NCBI GenBank assembly: GCA_013398055.1
Contig: VZRS01010750.1
Location: forward strand, 1-64,000
From: Ifrita kowaldi
Taxonomy: Eukaryota; Chordata; Aves; Passeriformes; Cinclosomatidae
Direction: 5' to 3'
Length of the DNA: 64,000 nt
The notes under the pieces were generated by a model. It was not told where the DNA came from. It did not search any database and was given only the letters and a program-made list of their open reading frames with translations. Of the stretch, positions 35,301 through 47,259 are shown in pieces; the first letter of the stretch is position 1, and each line of letters opens with the position of its first letter. A program made the position numbers and the translations under genes.

Positions 35301-38300
35301 TTACACCCAGACACTGGTCAGGTCCAAGGGTGAGAGGTGTTTTCCAAACCTTCCTGCACAATGAGAAAAATCCTGCCAGGTGGCCATGGGTGCCTGCAGT
35401 CAGGCATGTGGAGTCTCTGCCTGCACTTCCTTTGCTTTGTGTTCCTTTTCTGGCAATACAGTGCTCTAGCTGAGGAGTTTTAGCTTCACTCAGCAGAAGA
35501 TCCAGCACCACAACCTCTTTGTGACACTCGTTTCTTATTTACACTAAAATTTTTCTTTGTTCTGGTTAATTCAGCCTCTTGGTTCTTATTTAAATATTTG
35601 AGAGGGTTTTTTTAATATGCCTAGTGAAACACAGCAACCCTATTGCTCTTGCAGTGCTGCTGGTACAGCACGGAGGGAGGACAGAGGGGAGACTTAAGCT
35701 AAATTTCTTCTCATTGAAAGTCTAACATCTTCGAAGAAAACAAACCTCGTAGAGTACAGACCATATTTGATAAATGTATTGAATCACATAACTGATTGTG
35801 GTCATCTCAGTTTGAACAGTGTGTAATAACTTCAGGATCTGAAAGTACTGGAAGAATAAACAATATAATCTATAAAATACAGGACACACTTGGGATAGAA
35901 TATTGCTGTTAGAGCAGTGCAACGCTGCCACTGCTGTCATCCCAAATTGATGGGGAACATCCATCTGCAATACTAAGCACCACATACCATTAGTTGTCCA
36001 AGACAGTGGGGATGTGGTATGCCTCCATTTCTGGAAGACCGTGACAAGCTGATTGAAACATGCTTGATTTTTCTGAAAGTGCTAAAAGTAGAGCCTCAAA
36101 TATTTGAAGTTGCTGTCTGCTAACTTCCAGAGATCAAACTATTCAAACCCCAGTCATTGTGAGTTAGTGCTTTGCAACAATTTTATCTTTTCAAGGTGTA
36201 TTTATTTCCCCAGTTTGACACTACTTGGGAATATTATTATGAAGAGGATATAGTGCTGATGGACACAGAAGCACTGTCTCTTTTATTATTCCTTTCTTTC
36301 TATTTATCTTTTTTCTTGTAATGTTTTACATAATAAAAGGTTTAGCTGTTTGTTGGTTTGTCGTTCTGTTTTGTTTTGGGGTTTTTTTTCCCCAGAAGAC
36401 AAAACAGATATTTTCAAAGAAGGCTGCTACCACAAAGGCCTTAAAATATTCTTGGCCATTGCAAAGATACCCCAGGCAAACACTAATAAGAGCAGGCAAA
36501 ATAATATGAAGAAAGGCTGGAGAGGACACAAGTTCTGCCAAAGCAAACAGCCAGAAAAGGAAAAACAAACACCCTCCCCCTGCTTCCCCAGAACGCACAT
36601 GTAAATTCAATTGCATTTACAAATAAATTTGCTTTGGTTATGCTTACACCTTTACATGTGTGCTCTACATGAGTGACTGTCAACATTTACTTATGTAAAT
36701 ACTGAAGACCTGTGATTTTGATCTTTGTATATGCAAATATTTACACTGGAATTCTTGTAGTAGGATATCACACCTCTGGAACCACCAGCTGACAGTGTTC
36801 CCTCCCACCACGTGTCACAGCCTTGGCAGAGAAAGGACAAAACCAGCGAAAGAAATACTTGACTGTGGGATTTGAATGCAGGTCAGGGCAAGCACTTCAA
36901 CCCATCTGGCTTCTGTGATGCCAGAGTTGGAAAACTGCACAGCAGGAAATGTTATGATACCCTTGGAAGAGTTTATCTGGGATGGGGAACTCAGAGCTTC
37001 CCTAAATTCTTTGCTGGACTAAAATGCATGATAACATTGTATCGGGAATCCTTCGCTCAGCTGTGCCAGGTGCCAAGGGAGAATCACATTTCAATTCCTC
37101 ACATTGCCCAGGTTTTTACTGAAAATGATTTTTGGAAAAGGTGTGTCTAGCTCAAAAAAGGAAACTATATCACCATTCATGGCAAATTCAAGGAACCTCT
37201 GCATTTGTCATAAAATCAAAAAAATCAAAATTGCAGGCAACTTACCTAGGTCAGTGTACCTCAGATTTAGTGTATGCAATGTAGGCAAGCATTTGCAGTT
37301 CTTCAGACAACAGAAGAAAATGCACAAAAAAAAGTAAAAAATAGTCTTCTGCTGCAATCAAGTGAAGATAGTTTCAGTCTTCTCATATCTAAGTCCAAAA
37401 GCAGGGATGGTACAATGCATCGCTGGCTGGTTCAGAATCATTTGCTCAACATCTCAACCTGATTTCACGTGTAAAATGCTCTGTCTCCCAAATTAATTTG
37501 ATCTTTCATCATCTATTTTCATGTCTCCTGTTTTCAGCCATGGAGATAACATAATATCCCAAACAATTTTGCACGGGCCAAGAGACTTGGAAGCAAAAAA
37601 GGATCATGAGATCTACAGAGGAGAATGGAAAACACAAAGTTCTTCTTTTCAGCAGATCTTCTCTGCTGAAATTTTGGTTTATGAGCCATATGCACTCTTC
37701 TGAAAGGTCTATTCTTATTCATATTCATTTACCTACTCCTTGTCCAGGCAGTCAGCTTCATCCTCCATCCTCTCCAGGCTGGAAGCCCTTGCCTATTAGC
37801 CTGGAATTTGTGTCTGATATCTTACACTGATATTTTCCTAAAGACACAATAAACTACCACTATCATGTTGTATATTTTATGCTAATAATAATAGAAATAA
37901 TAATTACAATAATAAGAAAAATGTTTATATCTACAATATCGATCCCAGATCACATTATCCCTTCAGCCCTGCAATAATATCCTTTCATGTTAAGGACACA
38001 TTTTCAGGTACAGTGCAGCTATTTCAGCCATCGTTTCCAGGATATTTTAAGGCAGGTTCTGAAGAACATCACAGAAACTGCTAACCTGCAATGGTATCTC
38101 AGGCAATAGCCATTTTTTCCAGGCTTCTAAACAGATGGCAGCCAATCCAAATTCAGCAGTGCTAGCAAGCAACACTCAATAAAACTGTAATGGATGCATA
38201 CGGTACCTGCTAGGCTGTTTAAAAACCGACTCTGTGGCATTAAAAGGAAATTGTTTAAACCTCCTGATAGAACTGCACTTGATTTTTTGGACAAATCTAT

Positions 38301-39970
38301 TGGAGATGTAGTCTGCACTTCATGCCTTTAGCCTCTCAATAACCCCTCTGGTTTTATGTTACAGCGGTAGAATGTTTCTGACCCTCACTTTCTAGGAACC
38401 TACCAGAGACACTGTAGGTAATGTCACTGTAAAGATGTGTATTGGGTCTTTCAGGCTGCAGCAGAAATCTGTGCAAAAGGAGCTGAAATGACTTCTTTCA
38501 GCTGAACTGGAGACTAAGGAGCACAACCTGCATTTTCCATTCTGATGAAGTTCCACGCCTGGTGTTTCACAGAAAAGACCCCGTAGAGCAGTTTGCTCTC
38601 ACTGTAACACAACACTGTCACAGGTTGACTTGTTTGTCTGTTGCATAAGGAAGAGGAAAAGAAAAATCGCAAGCACTCAGCAAGCACTCAGCTCTGCGTG
38701 ATTCTCTGATTAGCCCACAGAACGACCTGGGGGAAGGAGTGCTTCACCACATTATGAACCACAGTGAGATTTTAATGGAGAACGGTGAAATCCAAGCTCA
38801 CTTGTTAATTTACACAATAGGATGTGACACTGAAAGTATTCCTAATTTATGTCTGCTAAAGAAATAGGGATAATTGCAGTGTCTGTTAATAGGTCACTTT
38901 AACAGATATTCCAGCAATTTGACTTCTACTCTGACAATAAGCAGCAATCAGGTATCAGGGAACAGATACATGTGTGCCAGCCACCAGAAGATACTATTTT
39001 TCAAATTCATCAAAACAAGAGCTCTTCTTCCATGAAGAAAATGAATGAAATTCTTCAGCACTCAAGCTGAGCAAAAATCTATAGGAAAGTGATGTTTAAA
39101 GGCATGTCTGCTCTGCATAGACCAGCATCCCACAGGGATCCTAGCATTAATTCTTAGTGACACCCAGCAGGTTAAACCAGCCATGCTCAGCACTTTTTGC
39201 TGCTCGTGAAGTGGGCTTGCCTATACAGTAGCTCTGGCTCATTGTAGTGCACTTGTAATGCAGGGAGGCACACACAGAGATCATGAGAGGCACGTGAATG
39301 GGCAGAGAGAGCCACCGAGGCTGCCTCACCAGAATTCCTTAGAGGAAAACCCCACGTGTAAGGACAATCCAAACCCTCATTCTTTAAGTACTTGAGTTTC
39401 AGAAAATAGGGTGAGTGGACCGAGAAGGAAAATGAGAACTGGAGTGGGAGGATGACTGTTTATAGCCCTCCTTGAGAAGAAAATGAGACAATAGTGGCAA
39501 CATGAGCTGCACGGCAGTGTTTGGCCATTACTGGGTGTTGCGAGTATGACAATAGACTGTTACAGGGCAAGGTTCTGAGGAGGACACTGAGCAGATATGT
39601 ACAGTGACCCTCTTTTGGGGGTGAGGGACAGTATGGGAAAATGGATGACAGTGCTTGTTTACATACTGGAGAAGTGACAGAAATAACAGTGAGCTGAATG
39701 TGGGTGGGAGCTGGCATCCTAACAATCACACCATGAGAAATCATAGGCACAAATGAGCTGTGGTGATTTCGTGGTGAAACTAAGATGACATTAGAGAGAT
39801 TCCTAGGAGAAACGATGAAACCCAAATCATGGATTGGGAAAATTTTCTGAGCAACTGACTACCATTGGGACTGTGTTTCATTTATCGGGGGAAAAAACTA
39901 GAAAAAAAAGAAAGGGGATGCAAAATTATGAGAGACCAAAAGGATTTCTCTCACACAGAGAGATTAGAGA
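32386..39970. other. Long stretch of single-copy non-coding DNA
   Basis: No defensible gene. A good acceptor (a long pyrimidine tract ending TTTTCCCAG at 32970) is followed by a frame open for 50 codons to a TGA at 33121. The segment 32440-32580 keeps several CpGs and could be a conserved element. ORFs near 33366-33752, 34436-34754, 36321-36616 and 39460-39825 are unrecognised. No known interspersed repeat was identified, which is a long run for a vertebrate genome but ordinary in birds. Confidence 0.5.
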
Positions 39971-39974
39971 AGCC

Positions 39975-40031
39975 ACAGCTTGGGCTCACACTCAGATACT
40001 GTGAGTGACATATATACCTAGCCCAAGCTGT
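39975..40031. repeat. 12-bp perfect inverted repeat with nested inner hairpin
   Basis: ACAGCTTGGGCT (39975-39986) is the exact reverse complement of AGCCCAAGCTGT (40020-40031). Inside, CACTCA (39989-39994) pairs with TGAGTG (40002-40007). The function is unknown. It could be a small non-autonomous element relic or a chance structure. Confidence 0.85.
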
Positions 40032-41006
40032 AGGGTCCAGAAAATGATCCAAGCTGAACTGGATACCTGAGTTACAGGCAAGTGCTAGGTGTCCAAGGCA
40101 ATGAAAATAAAATGTGTAGAAGGTGGGCTTCACAGAAGTATGGAAATCTCTGGTTTAGCCAGCCTGAGCTGAAAGCGACAGACAAAGATTCGAGAAAAAA
40201 TTTCTAAGAAACAGGCCAAGGTTTTGATTTGGGATAGGTCTAAGGTCAGGGTCTGGAGCAGAAGACTTGTCAGTGATCTCCAGACAGCAGGAGTTCGGTG
40301 TGAGTTTGTTAATGAAATTACTGAAGCCCTGTGGAGTAAAGAACAGAGAACTGAGTCTAGATCTCGGTGACATCTTCACAGACATCCAGAGGGAAATCTC
40401 CACTGCTTTTAGAAAAAAAAAAATCTCCACTGACATTGAGCCTCCACTGAGTGCACGTGAGGACAACTGAAAAGAAGAGTGGACTTTGAGGGATGCCATT
40501 ATATCAAACTTTCAGGGGAACAGGAGGAACTGGAGCATAGAGACACTGGGTGGAAGTGGCGGGAGATGCCACCAGAGGTCCTGGATCAGGCACACAGCAA
40601 ACTCAGATGCTGAACAGAAAAGAGTCTGGGTGTGCAGAAGAAGCATATAGGGCTAGGGATGGGTGTGTCAGTTTGGTTTTGTTTTAAGATGAGAAAGAGT
40701 GTAATGGGTTTGTCTTGTGAGAGAAAAGAACTATCTGGGACTATCTGAGAGGTAAAGGCCAATTTGGAAGCCAGTTTATTCTAGCATGTCCTCAAAGTGT
40801 AGTTTGTGCTGCTTTGAGTAAACTCTTCGTAGCTTTGGTTTAAAGACCAAGAGTGTGCTTTTTAACTAGAGCATCTCTTGATAACAACTCCAGTGCTGGA
40901 AATGCATGGTGTTTCGAAGGTACAGCTGTTTCAGCAAATGCTAGAAATGAAAACCTCTGCCTGAGACACTGCTTTGCTTACATCGATGTGTGGTAGCCTG
41001 TAGGGA
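40032..41006. other. Non-coding DNA before the assembly gap
   Basis: Purine-rich text, without a recognised repeat or gene. Short ORFs on both strands (40155-40499 minus, 40267-40470 plus) have no known similarity. An A11 run splits two near-identical 'aaatctccactg' copies at about 40393-40436. Confidence 0.5.
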
Positions 41007-41041
41007 NNNNNNNNNNNNNNNNNNNNAAAAAAAAAAAAAAA
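41007..41041. other. Assembly gap (20 N) next to poly-A
   Basis: Twenty N at 41007-41026 are followed directly by fifteen A. The gap probably reflects failed sequencing of a homopolymer, and its true length is unknown. The reading frame across it is meaningless. Confidence 0.98.
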
Positions 41042-41861
41042 GACAGCCTCTGGATATAGAGATCAGGTGTGAGCAAAGAAAGATAAAATGTTTGGCAGGA
41101 ATACAGAGGGCTCATAACCTTTTACATGGTCTTACTGGTTCCAGCCTTTTGGCAGACTACACTCCACTAGCACCCAGTCCTGCCAAGTGTCATAATTATA
41201 GTGTAAATCTCAAGAAAATTCGTGTTTTTAAGTGCTCGATACCATACACTAGAATATCAGCGTTCATTAAAAACAATCTAGTCCTCATACTTAAAAAAAA
41301 AAAAAAAAAAAGCTTGAAAAACATTCCCAAAATACTCACAAAAACAGAATTAAAAGAGAACCGTACATGTTTCTAATATCTTGTGATTTTACCTTGTGAT
41401 TTTTGCACGGTGTGTTGGCAACTCTGTTCATTTATAACGGGAACTGAGCTAAGAGACCTCCAGGGTCTGGCTTACTCTTTAAAAGGAGTTTAAAATCATT
41501 GTGAAATATGCAATAAGGCAGTGGCTCCCAAAATGTTGATCACCCATCAGATTATGATCAAGCGCTGCATGGCTTTACACTGCAGTTTTCACCTTGCCTT
41601 CACAGCATATTCAACTGAAAGGCGGAAGGTCAGCCCGCCAAATGATGTGTGAAAATGCGCCGGGCGATTAGGAAACTCTGAGGCTCCAAAAGGTTTACCA
41701 GTCACTGTTACAAAGGTGTAATTCGACTGCAGAGTTAATTGCACTGCGTGTTTCCAAGCTCCTCCCTTGGACTGGCACGTAGGAGAGCAGTGGCACTGCC
41801 GAGCAGCCCGTGACCCGCTGTGCTGGCACCGGCACCTTTCTGCCGGAGAGAGACGGCAGAG
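41042..41861. other. Non-coding DNA, includes A19 run
   Basis: A run of nineteen A lies at 41293-41311. The G+C content rises from about 41600 toward the hexamer array. No gene was seen. Confidence 0.55.
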
Positions 41862-41918
41862 CCATTCCCATTCCCATTCCCATTCCCATTCCCATTCCCA
41901 TTCCCATTCCCATTCCCA
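41862..41918. repeat. (CATTCC)n hexanucleotide microsatellite, about 9.5 copies
   Basis: It is a perfect six-base array. Because the period is a multiple of three, every frame is open and gives dipeptide repeats (His-Ser on plus; Gly-Asn, Met-Gly and Glu-Trp on minus). The ORFs at 41589-41975, 41695-41913, 41735-42130 (minus) and 41767-42030 (plus) owe their length to this array and are not evidence of genes. Confidence 0.98.
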
Positions 41919-42633
41919 GCCCACTGCCGTGCTGCCGTGCCCTGAGAACCCACCTGAGCCACCGCTAAGCTGCACAGCCCGGCTGGGTCAGCGCTGGGGC
42001 ACCGCAGGAGAGAGCTCAGTGGGGCTTTAACCACACAATTACTTGGCCTGGTTCCCCGCTGGGGTCTCGGCACATGCCTAGCCTGCTGCTGCTGCTGCGG
42101 CGGAGGCAGCTCTGCGGGACCAGCACCCAAACCACGGGGATCAGCACCGACCCCCAGATCTCACAGCACAATCACAGGGGTTATGAACTGCAGCACTTGC
42201 CTTGCACCCCACTTGCAGTGGATGGATTCCTTTTGCTCATGGCTAAACAGCTCTTCACTCTGGGTTTGAATGCAGATGGAAACAGCTGGAGCCCTGCTGG
42301 GTCCTGCACGAAGCTCGTCTGCTGTGACGCTGTGTTAGCACAAGGTGAGGCACCACCACACTCGGGCTGAGGGTTCTCCAAGCAGGTGGGACGTGAAGCA
42401 AGGCTTGGGTGGGTGCTCATATGCGGGTGAAGCCAAGCTCATTCTTGAGATCCATGGAGGTATCCTCTGAAGCAAGAAAATATTCCAACTGACCAAAATG
42501 TAGCCATGCTTGTTACTGGAGCAATTAGCTCAGTTATTTCTGCTGCTCAGGGTACCCATACCATTAGAAGGAGACTGATGAAAGGGTTCTGCCTACCATA
42601 TTTGTGTATTTGCTTCGACGTCCCTGCATAGGA

Positions 42634-42681
42634 GTAAAGACCTACAAGCCCCAGAAGCACTGGGTGCTTGTAGGTCTTTAC
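42634..42681. repeat. Perfect 16-bp inverted repeat hairpin
   Basis: GTAAAGACCTACAAGC (42634-42649) is matched exactly by its reverse complement at 42666-42681. In the 16-nt spacer CCCA (42650-42653) pairs with TGGG (42661-42664), leaving one bulged T and a 7-nt loop. The stem is 20 pairs in 48 nt. Perfect arms suggest a recent origin, for example a template-switch event, or selection for the hairpin. Confidence 0.95.
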
Positions 42682-42725
42682 CACAGTGAGGGTGAGCCCA
42701 AACATGTGGGCCAGCATGTGAGCAG

Positions 42726-42770
42726 CCACCATGTCTAGATTTCCAAGCCCACCACGTCTAGATTTCCAAG
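42726..42770. repeat. 22-bp direct repeat, one mismatch, 23-bp period
   Basis: Copies at 42726-42747 and 42749-42770 read CCACCAYGTCTAGATTTCCA plus AG, differing by T/C at one site. They lie 45 bp from the perfect inverted repeat. Confidence 0.93.
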
Positions 42771-44879
42771 GGTACAACATCATTTCGAAGGTGTTATATC
42801 CAGGCCAGACTGCTGGAGTAAGCCAAGATAGAGAGCTGGTGCAGAGATCATGGACAGGACAAGGAGCACGTGTGAGCTGTGTAGTGAGGACAAGCAGAGA
42901 GACAGGCACGGCTGAGCTGACCTGCGTGAAGGCCAGGTAGCTTGACTATCTGCAGGGTCTTACCTACTGACTGTACACGGCTTTAAAGACAGTGAGTGTG
43001 AAGAAGATGAGACTTAAAAGAGCATTTTCAGTAGCAGTCTTTGCCTCTGAAAATACAGATTTACTGAAATGGAAATAGTTGATAGGTATATTCCTGTTTT
43101 CACAAAGCTTTCCACAGAGTGAAAAAAAATTATAAATAAAATGTGCTATGTGATTTCTTAGTTTGGAGGTTTTACTGGCTACTCTACTTACATGGCTTCC
43201 CTGGGGTTTTGCCAGCTTGATCTGTTGAGGTTCCTAGAGAGCATGGTTGTAAGTCTCATGGCTTCCAGGTAAATCAGCATTCCACTATATTGAATTTAAA
43301 ATGTTTAATAAATTGAATTTCCATTTGAGGGAAAACTAGCTTTTCATCTTATTTCAGGAAGACCAATTTTTCCAAATCCCAAGACTTTTCACAAAAGTGA
43401 AATAAAGCCAATTTTGTCTTAACAGATCACCTGAATGCTGACTTGTGTGGCTTCAGCAGCACCTGCCTTCACAACCAAGGTACCAGAAGAACCAGAAAAA
43501 GTGATTTATCTTCACTGGTACATAACTATGACCAAGGAAGGCATCCTGGACCTTTTCCAGCGAAGGAGTATAGGGTGGACTACCCTACAACCAGCAGATG
43601 AACGGCATGAAGGTGTCTGGAGAAATCCTGACGTGTCTGCACGTGTACACACGTGTGCTACTTAGTGTCCGTGCCTCCAAAGAATCCTTGCCGGGAGAAA
43701 GCGAGGGGGAAATCTTTGTGATTTATCATTCACATTTATCTTGCACTGACAAATAATAAATAACAATGTATGTCTGACAAAGGAGTTCAGCTTAACAGCA
43801 ACCTTCTGCGGACTTGTTGGTTGGGAGGAGAAATGACTGTTATTTTAGCCATAGAATCACTGCTACCTGATGGACAGTTAGCATGATGAATTAAATAAGA
43901 AATAAATTTTAAAAAGCACCTACTAAGGAAGACGATTTCGAGAGACATTAAACAAAAAGAAGGAATGCAGCTTGCTACCTTTTAGGATGAGCACTTATTT
44001 AAAACATTAATTTCTGCTCAGTTCAAAGCAGAGAACCCACAAATGCGCTTCCCAGACACACTATTGATTTCTGACCTACAAATTACTCTCCTTCAAGGAG
44101 GGCTGATGTGGAGCACAGACAGTGGGGGAAGAGGGCTGGAGTAGACAGGGTACTTCTCAGCTGCAATCTGCATAATGTTTAGTATTCAGTGAGTTAAAGC
44201 ACGCAATGAAAGGGAACTGTCAGCGCAATCTAGAAGATATAAAGAAATGAAGGGGTGAAAAAAAGCCGTATGCTAATAATCCACTCAGTAATTAAGTGAA
44301 GATCGCTGCCAAGCGCCACTGCCACTTTCAAAGGGTAATTTGTACAGGAAATCATAGAGTCATTGTCAAATCATTTCAGGATAAAAGGAAAGTCATCAAC
44401 TAAGATAAGATAAATGCTGGGTGTCTGGCAGCATGTGCCCTAGGAAATGCCTTTGCTTTTTTATATTGGAAAAAAAAATTGCAAAAGTGGAGCTAGGAAA
44501 ACTTGACATGTTGAAATGCACATTTACTATTAATAATAGAGGTGATATATGCACAGATGCGTTATTAAATAGGTAACTGGAACAAAAAAAAATCATCTAG
44601 TGAGCCAGCTAAAGGGGAATTAACTTTCAACAATCTAATGTGACTTTTAACTTGAACCTTCGGTAAAAGAGAGCACACTTCATCCCATCCCCAAAAGAGT
44701 CTTTTGCAATTAATATACTTTAATATTCCTTTCTTCTAAGTACGGGATAATCTGTGGGAGAGCCAGTTTCCCACAAGAAAATATTTTTTCGCAGGAAAAG
44801 ATTTGCAGCTTTACAAGTGCTAGCCTCCCACGGATCCCTTTCAGTGTCTAAATATTGCCATGTCACAGCTTTTGGGCCC

Positions 44880-45180
44880 TATGCAGAGCCGAGAGCGCAG
44901 CCGGCGCGACGGTGTCGGGGTGCGACTGCTGCAAGCAGGAGCTTTTTGGGCTGCAGACCCCGCTCCTCTGCAAACCGGAGTTATTTCCTGCTTTCTTAGA
45001 TTAGCGTTTTAACGTTTCCCTGTGTGCTCTGGGTGGCACGGAGTTTTCAAATATGTCCTTCCAGCCATCAGCATCTCGTGGTTGAGGCTGTGCGATGGGT
45101 ACGGGCTGCGGCACTCGGCGGTGTCTGGTGTTCGGGAGGGGCTTTAGAGGGGCAGAGTCACGCCTTGGGGGCTGGACTCA
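44880..45180. promoter_or_regulatory. Small CpG cluster (possible orphan CpG island)
   Basis: CpG is common here, with about eight in the 50 bp around 44888-44930 and more in 45090-45170, while the surroundings have almost none. There is no repeat similarity. CpG retention points to an unmethylated or constrained element such as an enhancer or an unannotated promoter. The ORFs across it (45024-45296, 45095-45283 plus) are unrecognised. No TATA box or paired donor was found. Confidence 0.35.
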
Positions 45181-46937
45181 GGACACTGGTGATGAACTCT
45201 CAGAGGAGACAGAGATTTCCCTTAGAGCAGGAACTCACCCTGAACATCAGCTTGGGGGTGAATGCGGAATCTGTCCAGGATGACATTATAGAATGAAAAT
45301 AAGAATTTTAAGCATTTTAATTTGTCATGTCGTTTATTGAATTTGTTTATCTCAAACTAATGAAATGCACAGAGCATATCTCATGGGTAATCATATCTAT
45401 TCCACATTACATTTAATGATACATGGACTTAGGCTTTTATACCATTGTATAAGTGATTTTGACTATATTATTTTCTTTCACCACATCTTGAAATCACATA
45501 GTAAAATTAGACTAATTTCTAATGTATATAATTAACTTTGATGTAATGATATTTGAATTTTATTAAGTGCATATTCTGGCCTGCACTTGACCTATCACAG
45601 GTGTACAATTACATAGCTGATTTTGTGAATCACAAGAAGGTTTGGGTTTTTTTTCAAGAAATAGTGTTTACCAGACATGGAAAAACCCCCTCATTTCGTA
45701 TATTTTTCCAGATATACTAACTAATCTTATAAAATGTGAGCAGGAGGCTCTTCAGATGTACACTCAATTTTATTTCATGCCAATTATTTTGCACCTAATT
45801 CAGCAATCCAAACACAGAACCCAGATCTGAGAAACAACACAGACTCGTCTCAGTATTTAGCACAGAAGTCTTAACACTCAAACAGCATGAGGGCTTGTTA
45901 CGTTTTGGAGAGAGTTCTGATTTTTTTAAAACAGTGATAACGTTTCAGCCATCCAGATTTTTTCATCCGTGACAGATATAGTATAGATCAAACAGTTCAG
46001 ATCATAAATAATTCAAGTCTAATTTAATAAAAGTTAATGATCTACAATAGAAATTGCTTTAATTCTACTTTTAACTGTTTCACAACACTGTCTGAGAATG
46101 AAAAAAAAAGCAGGCTGGAAATGGACTCAAAATCAGGCAACCCCACATGAATTTTTTAACATGCTACCTTTCTCAAAGAATAAATTTCAGAGTGCTTGCA
46201 AAATGATGGTTTAAAACTTTATCCAAAGAGGCTGAGAAGAGTATAACAGTCACATGAAGAACAAAAAGAAAACAAAAAACCCCCAGTGTCCTTCAGATAT
46301 ACATTTCCTTTATTTTATTTTCCTCCTCCCAGATTGTGACATTATTACTCTATTTTTAGTCCTTTATATTTTATCTTGTCTTATGTGAAATTAGATTTTT
46401 GAACATTTTTATGTTTAGAAAATATCCTTTTATTGGAAGGTGAAAGTATTTCTGAGTTATCTCACATACATTACATTTCAAAGGAAGCCTTAATAAAAGG
46501 ACGTCCAGAATATTCATTATATTACATGATAAGGGGTGAGCAAAAATTTGCCTTAGAATATATTATTTCATGCAGTGCTGTATAAACCACAAAAATAAAA
46601 GCCTCTTTACCTTTCTGTTTCAGGTCTATGCATATTTTGATCTGAATAGAGATAGAAGAGGGTCATATCTGTACTCAGCACAGAACAGTTAATCTCTAGG
46701 TATTAAGAAAGAGAAAGAAAGAGGCCTGTTGGAGTTCCTCCTGCTAACCAAAAGTGATCTAAAATATACAGCAGTACAGTTAGACTGATAACTCACTATA
46801 TTCAACACCGTTTCTGAAGGAGATGATGGCTGTTCATCAAGCCTTTCTTTCTTTCTTTTAATTTTTTTGGTTATAGTTCATGTGAAGGATTAATTTGGGT
46901 GAGATCTCACCCTGTGTATCTAGGCACAGTGGACCTC
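45181..46937. other. A+T-rich non-coding DNA
   Basis: A donor-like CCCACTCA reverse pattern (minus CAGG|GTGAGT near 45238) lacks an acceptor. An exon-like minus segment at 46611-46695 is listed separately. A short (TTTC)n tract lies at about 46842-46860. No gene was seen. Confidence 0.5.
46611..46695 (-). other. Exon-like segment (minus), weak
   Basis: On the minus strand, a CT-rich tract (CTTTCTTTCTCTTTC) ends TACCTAG just before 46695. After 85 nt comes AAG|GTAAAG. One frame is open for the whole 85 nt. The frame matches no protein I know. The donor is only fair. Confidence 0.17.
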
Positions 46938-46989
46938 AAAAAAAAAAAAAAAAAGAAAAAAAAAAAAAAAAAAGAAAAAAAAACAAAAA
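46938..46989 (+). repeat. Long A-rich tract
   Basis: About fifty bases of A interrupted by two G and one C. The minus-strand ORF 46920-47240 is poly-Phe here and is an artefact. Confidence 0.95.
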
Positions 46990-47259
46990 GGGAGTTTAGA
47001 TGGCTGGATGGTTGTGTTTGCCCGTACCAACAGGTGCCCATCTACCACCACCACCTGGAGCAGAAGCTGCTTTTGTGAGTAAGGACCAGGCATGTAAAAA
47101 TGCAAACACAGTGTAAGTAGTATTTCAGTGGGAAAAAACCACTCTGAATTAGTCTGTACAAACTCACAGGCCTTAGTATTTAAAAGAAGTTCCAGGTTCA
47201 ACTGGAAATTTGGCTCCAATTGTATTTTACCAATAGGCAAAATTTAGCTGAAAGTTTAT

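Larger units (their letters stand above)
41919..44879. other. Mixed-composition non-coding DNA
   Basis: 41919-42420 is G+C-rich with a (CTG)5 run at about 42085-42099. A perfect inverted repeat (42634-42681) and a 22-bp direct repeat (42726-42770) lie close together. 43690-43960 and 44200-44400 read like conserved non-coding DNA (ATGCTAATAATCC and CAGTAATTAAGTG within the latter). The ORF at 43435-43665 (76 codons) is unrecognised. Confidence 0.5.

Noticed and set aside
38354..38418. TTTATGTTACAG...CTGTAG|GTAATG exon-like pair
   Set aside because: All three frames contain stops and the donor is poor. It is indistinguishable from chance.
41589..42130. Minus-strand ORFs with Glu-Trp, Gly-Asn and Met-Gly repeats, and a plus-strand His-Ser repeat ORF
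   Set aside because: All are translations of the CATTCC hexamer, whose six-base period keeps every frame open.
46920..47240. Minus-strand ORF with a long poly-Phe end
   Set aside because: The Phe run is the translation of the A-rich tract at 46938-46989.
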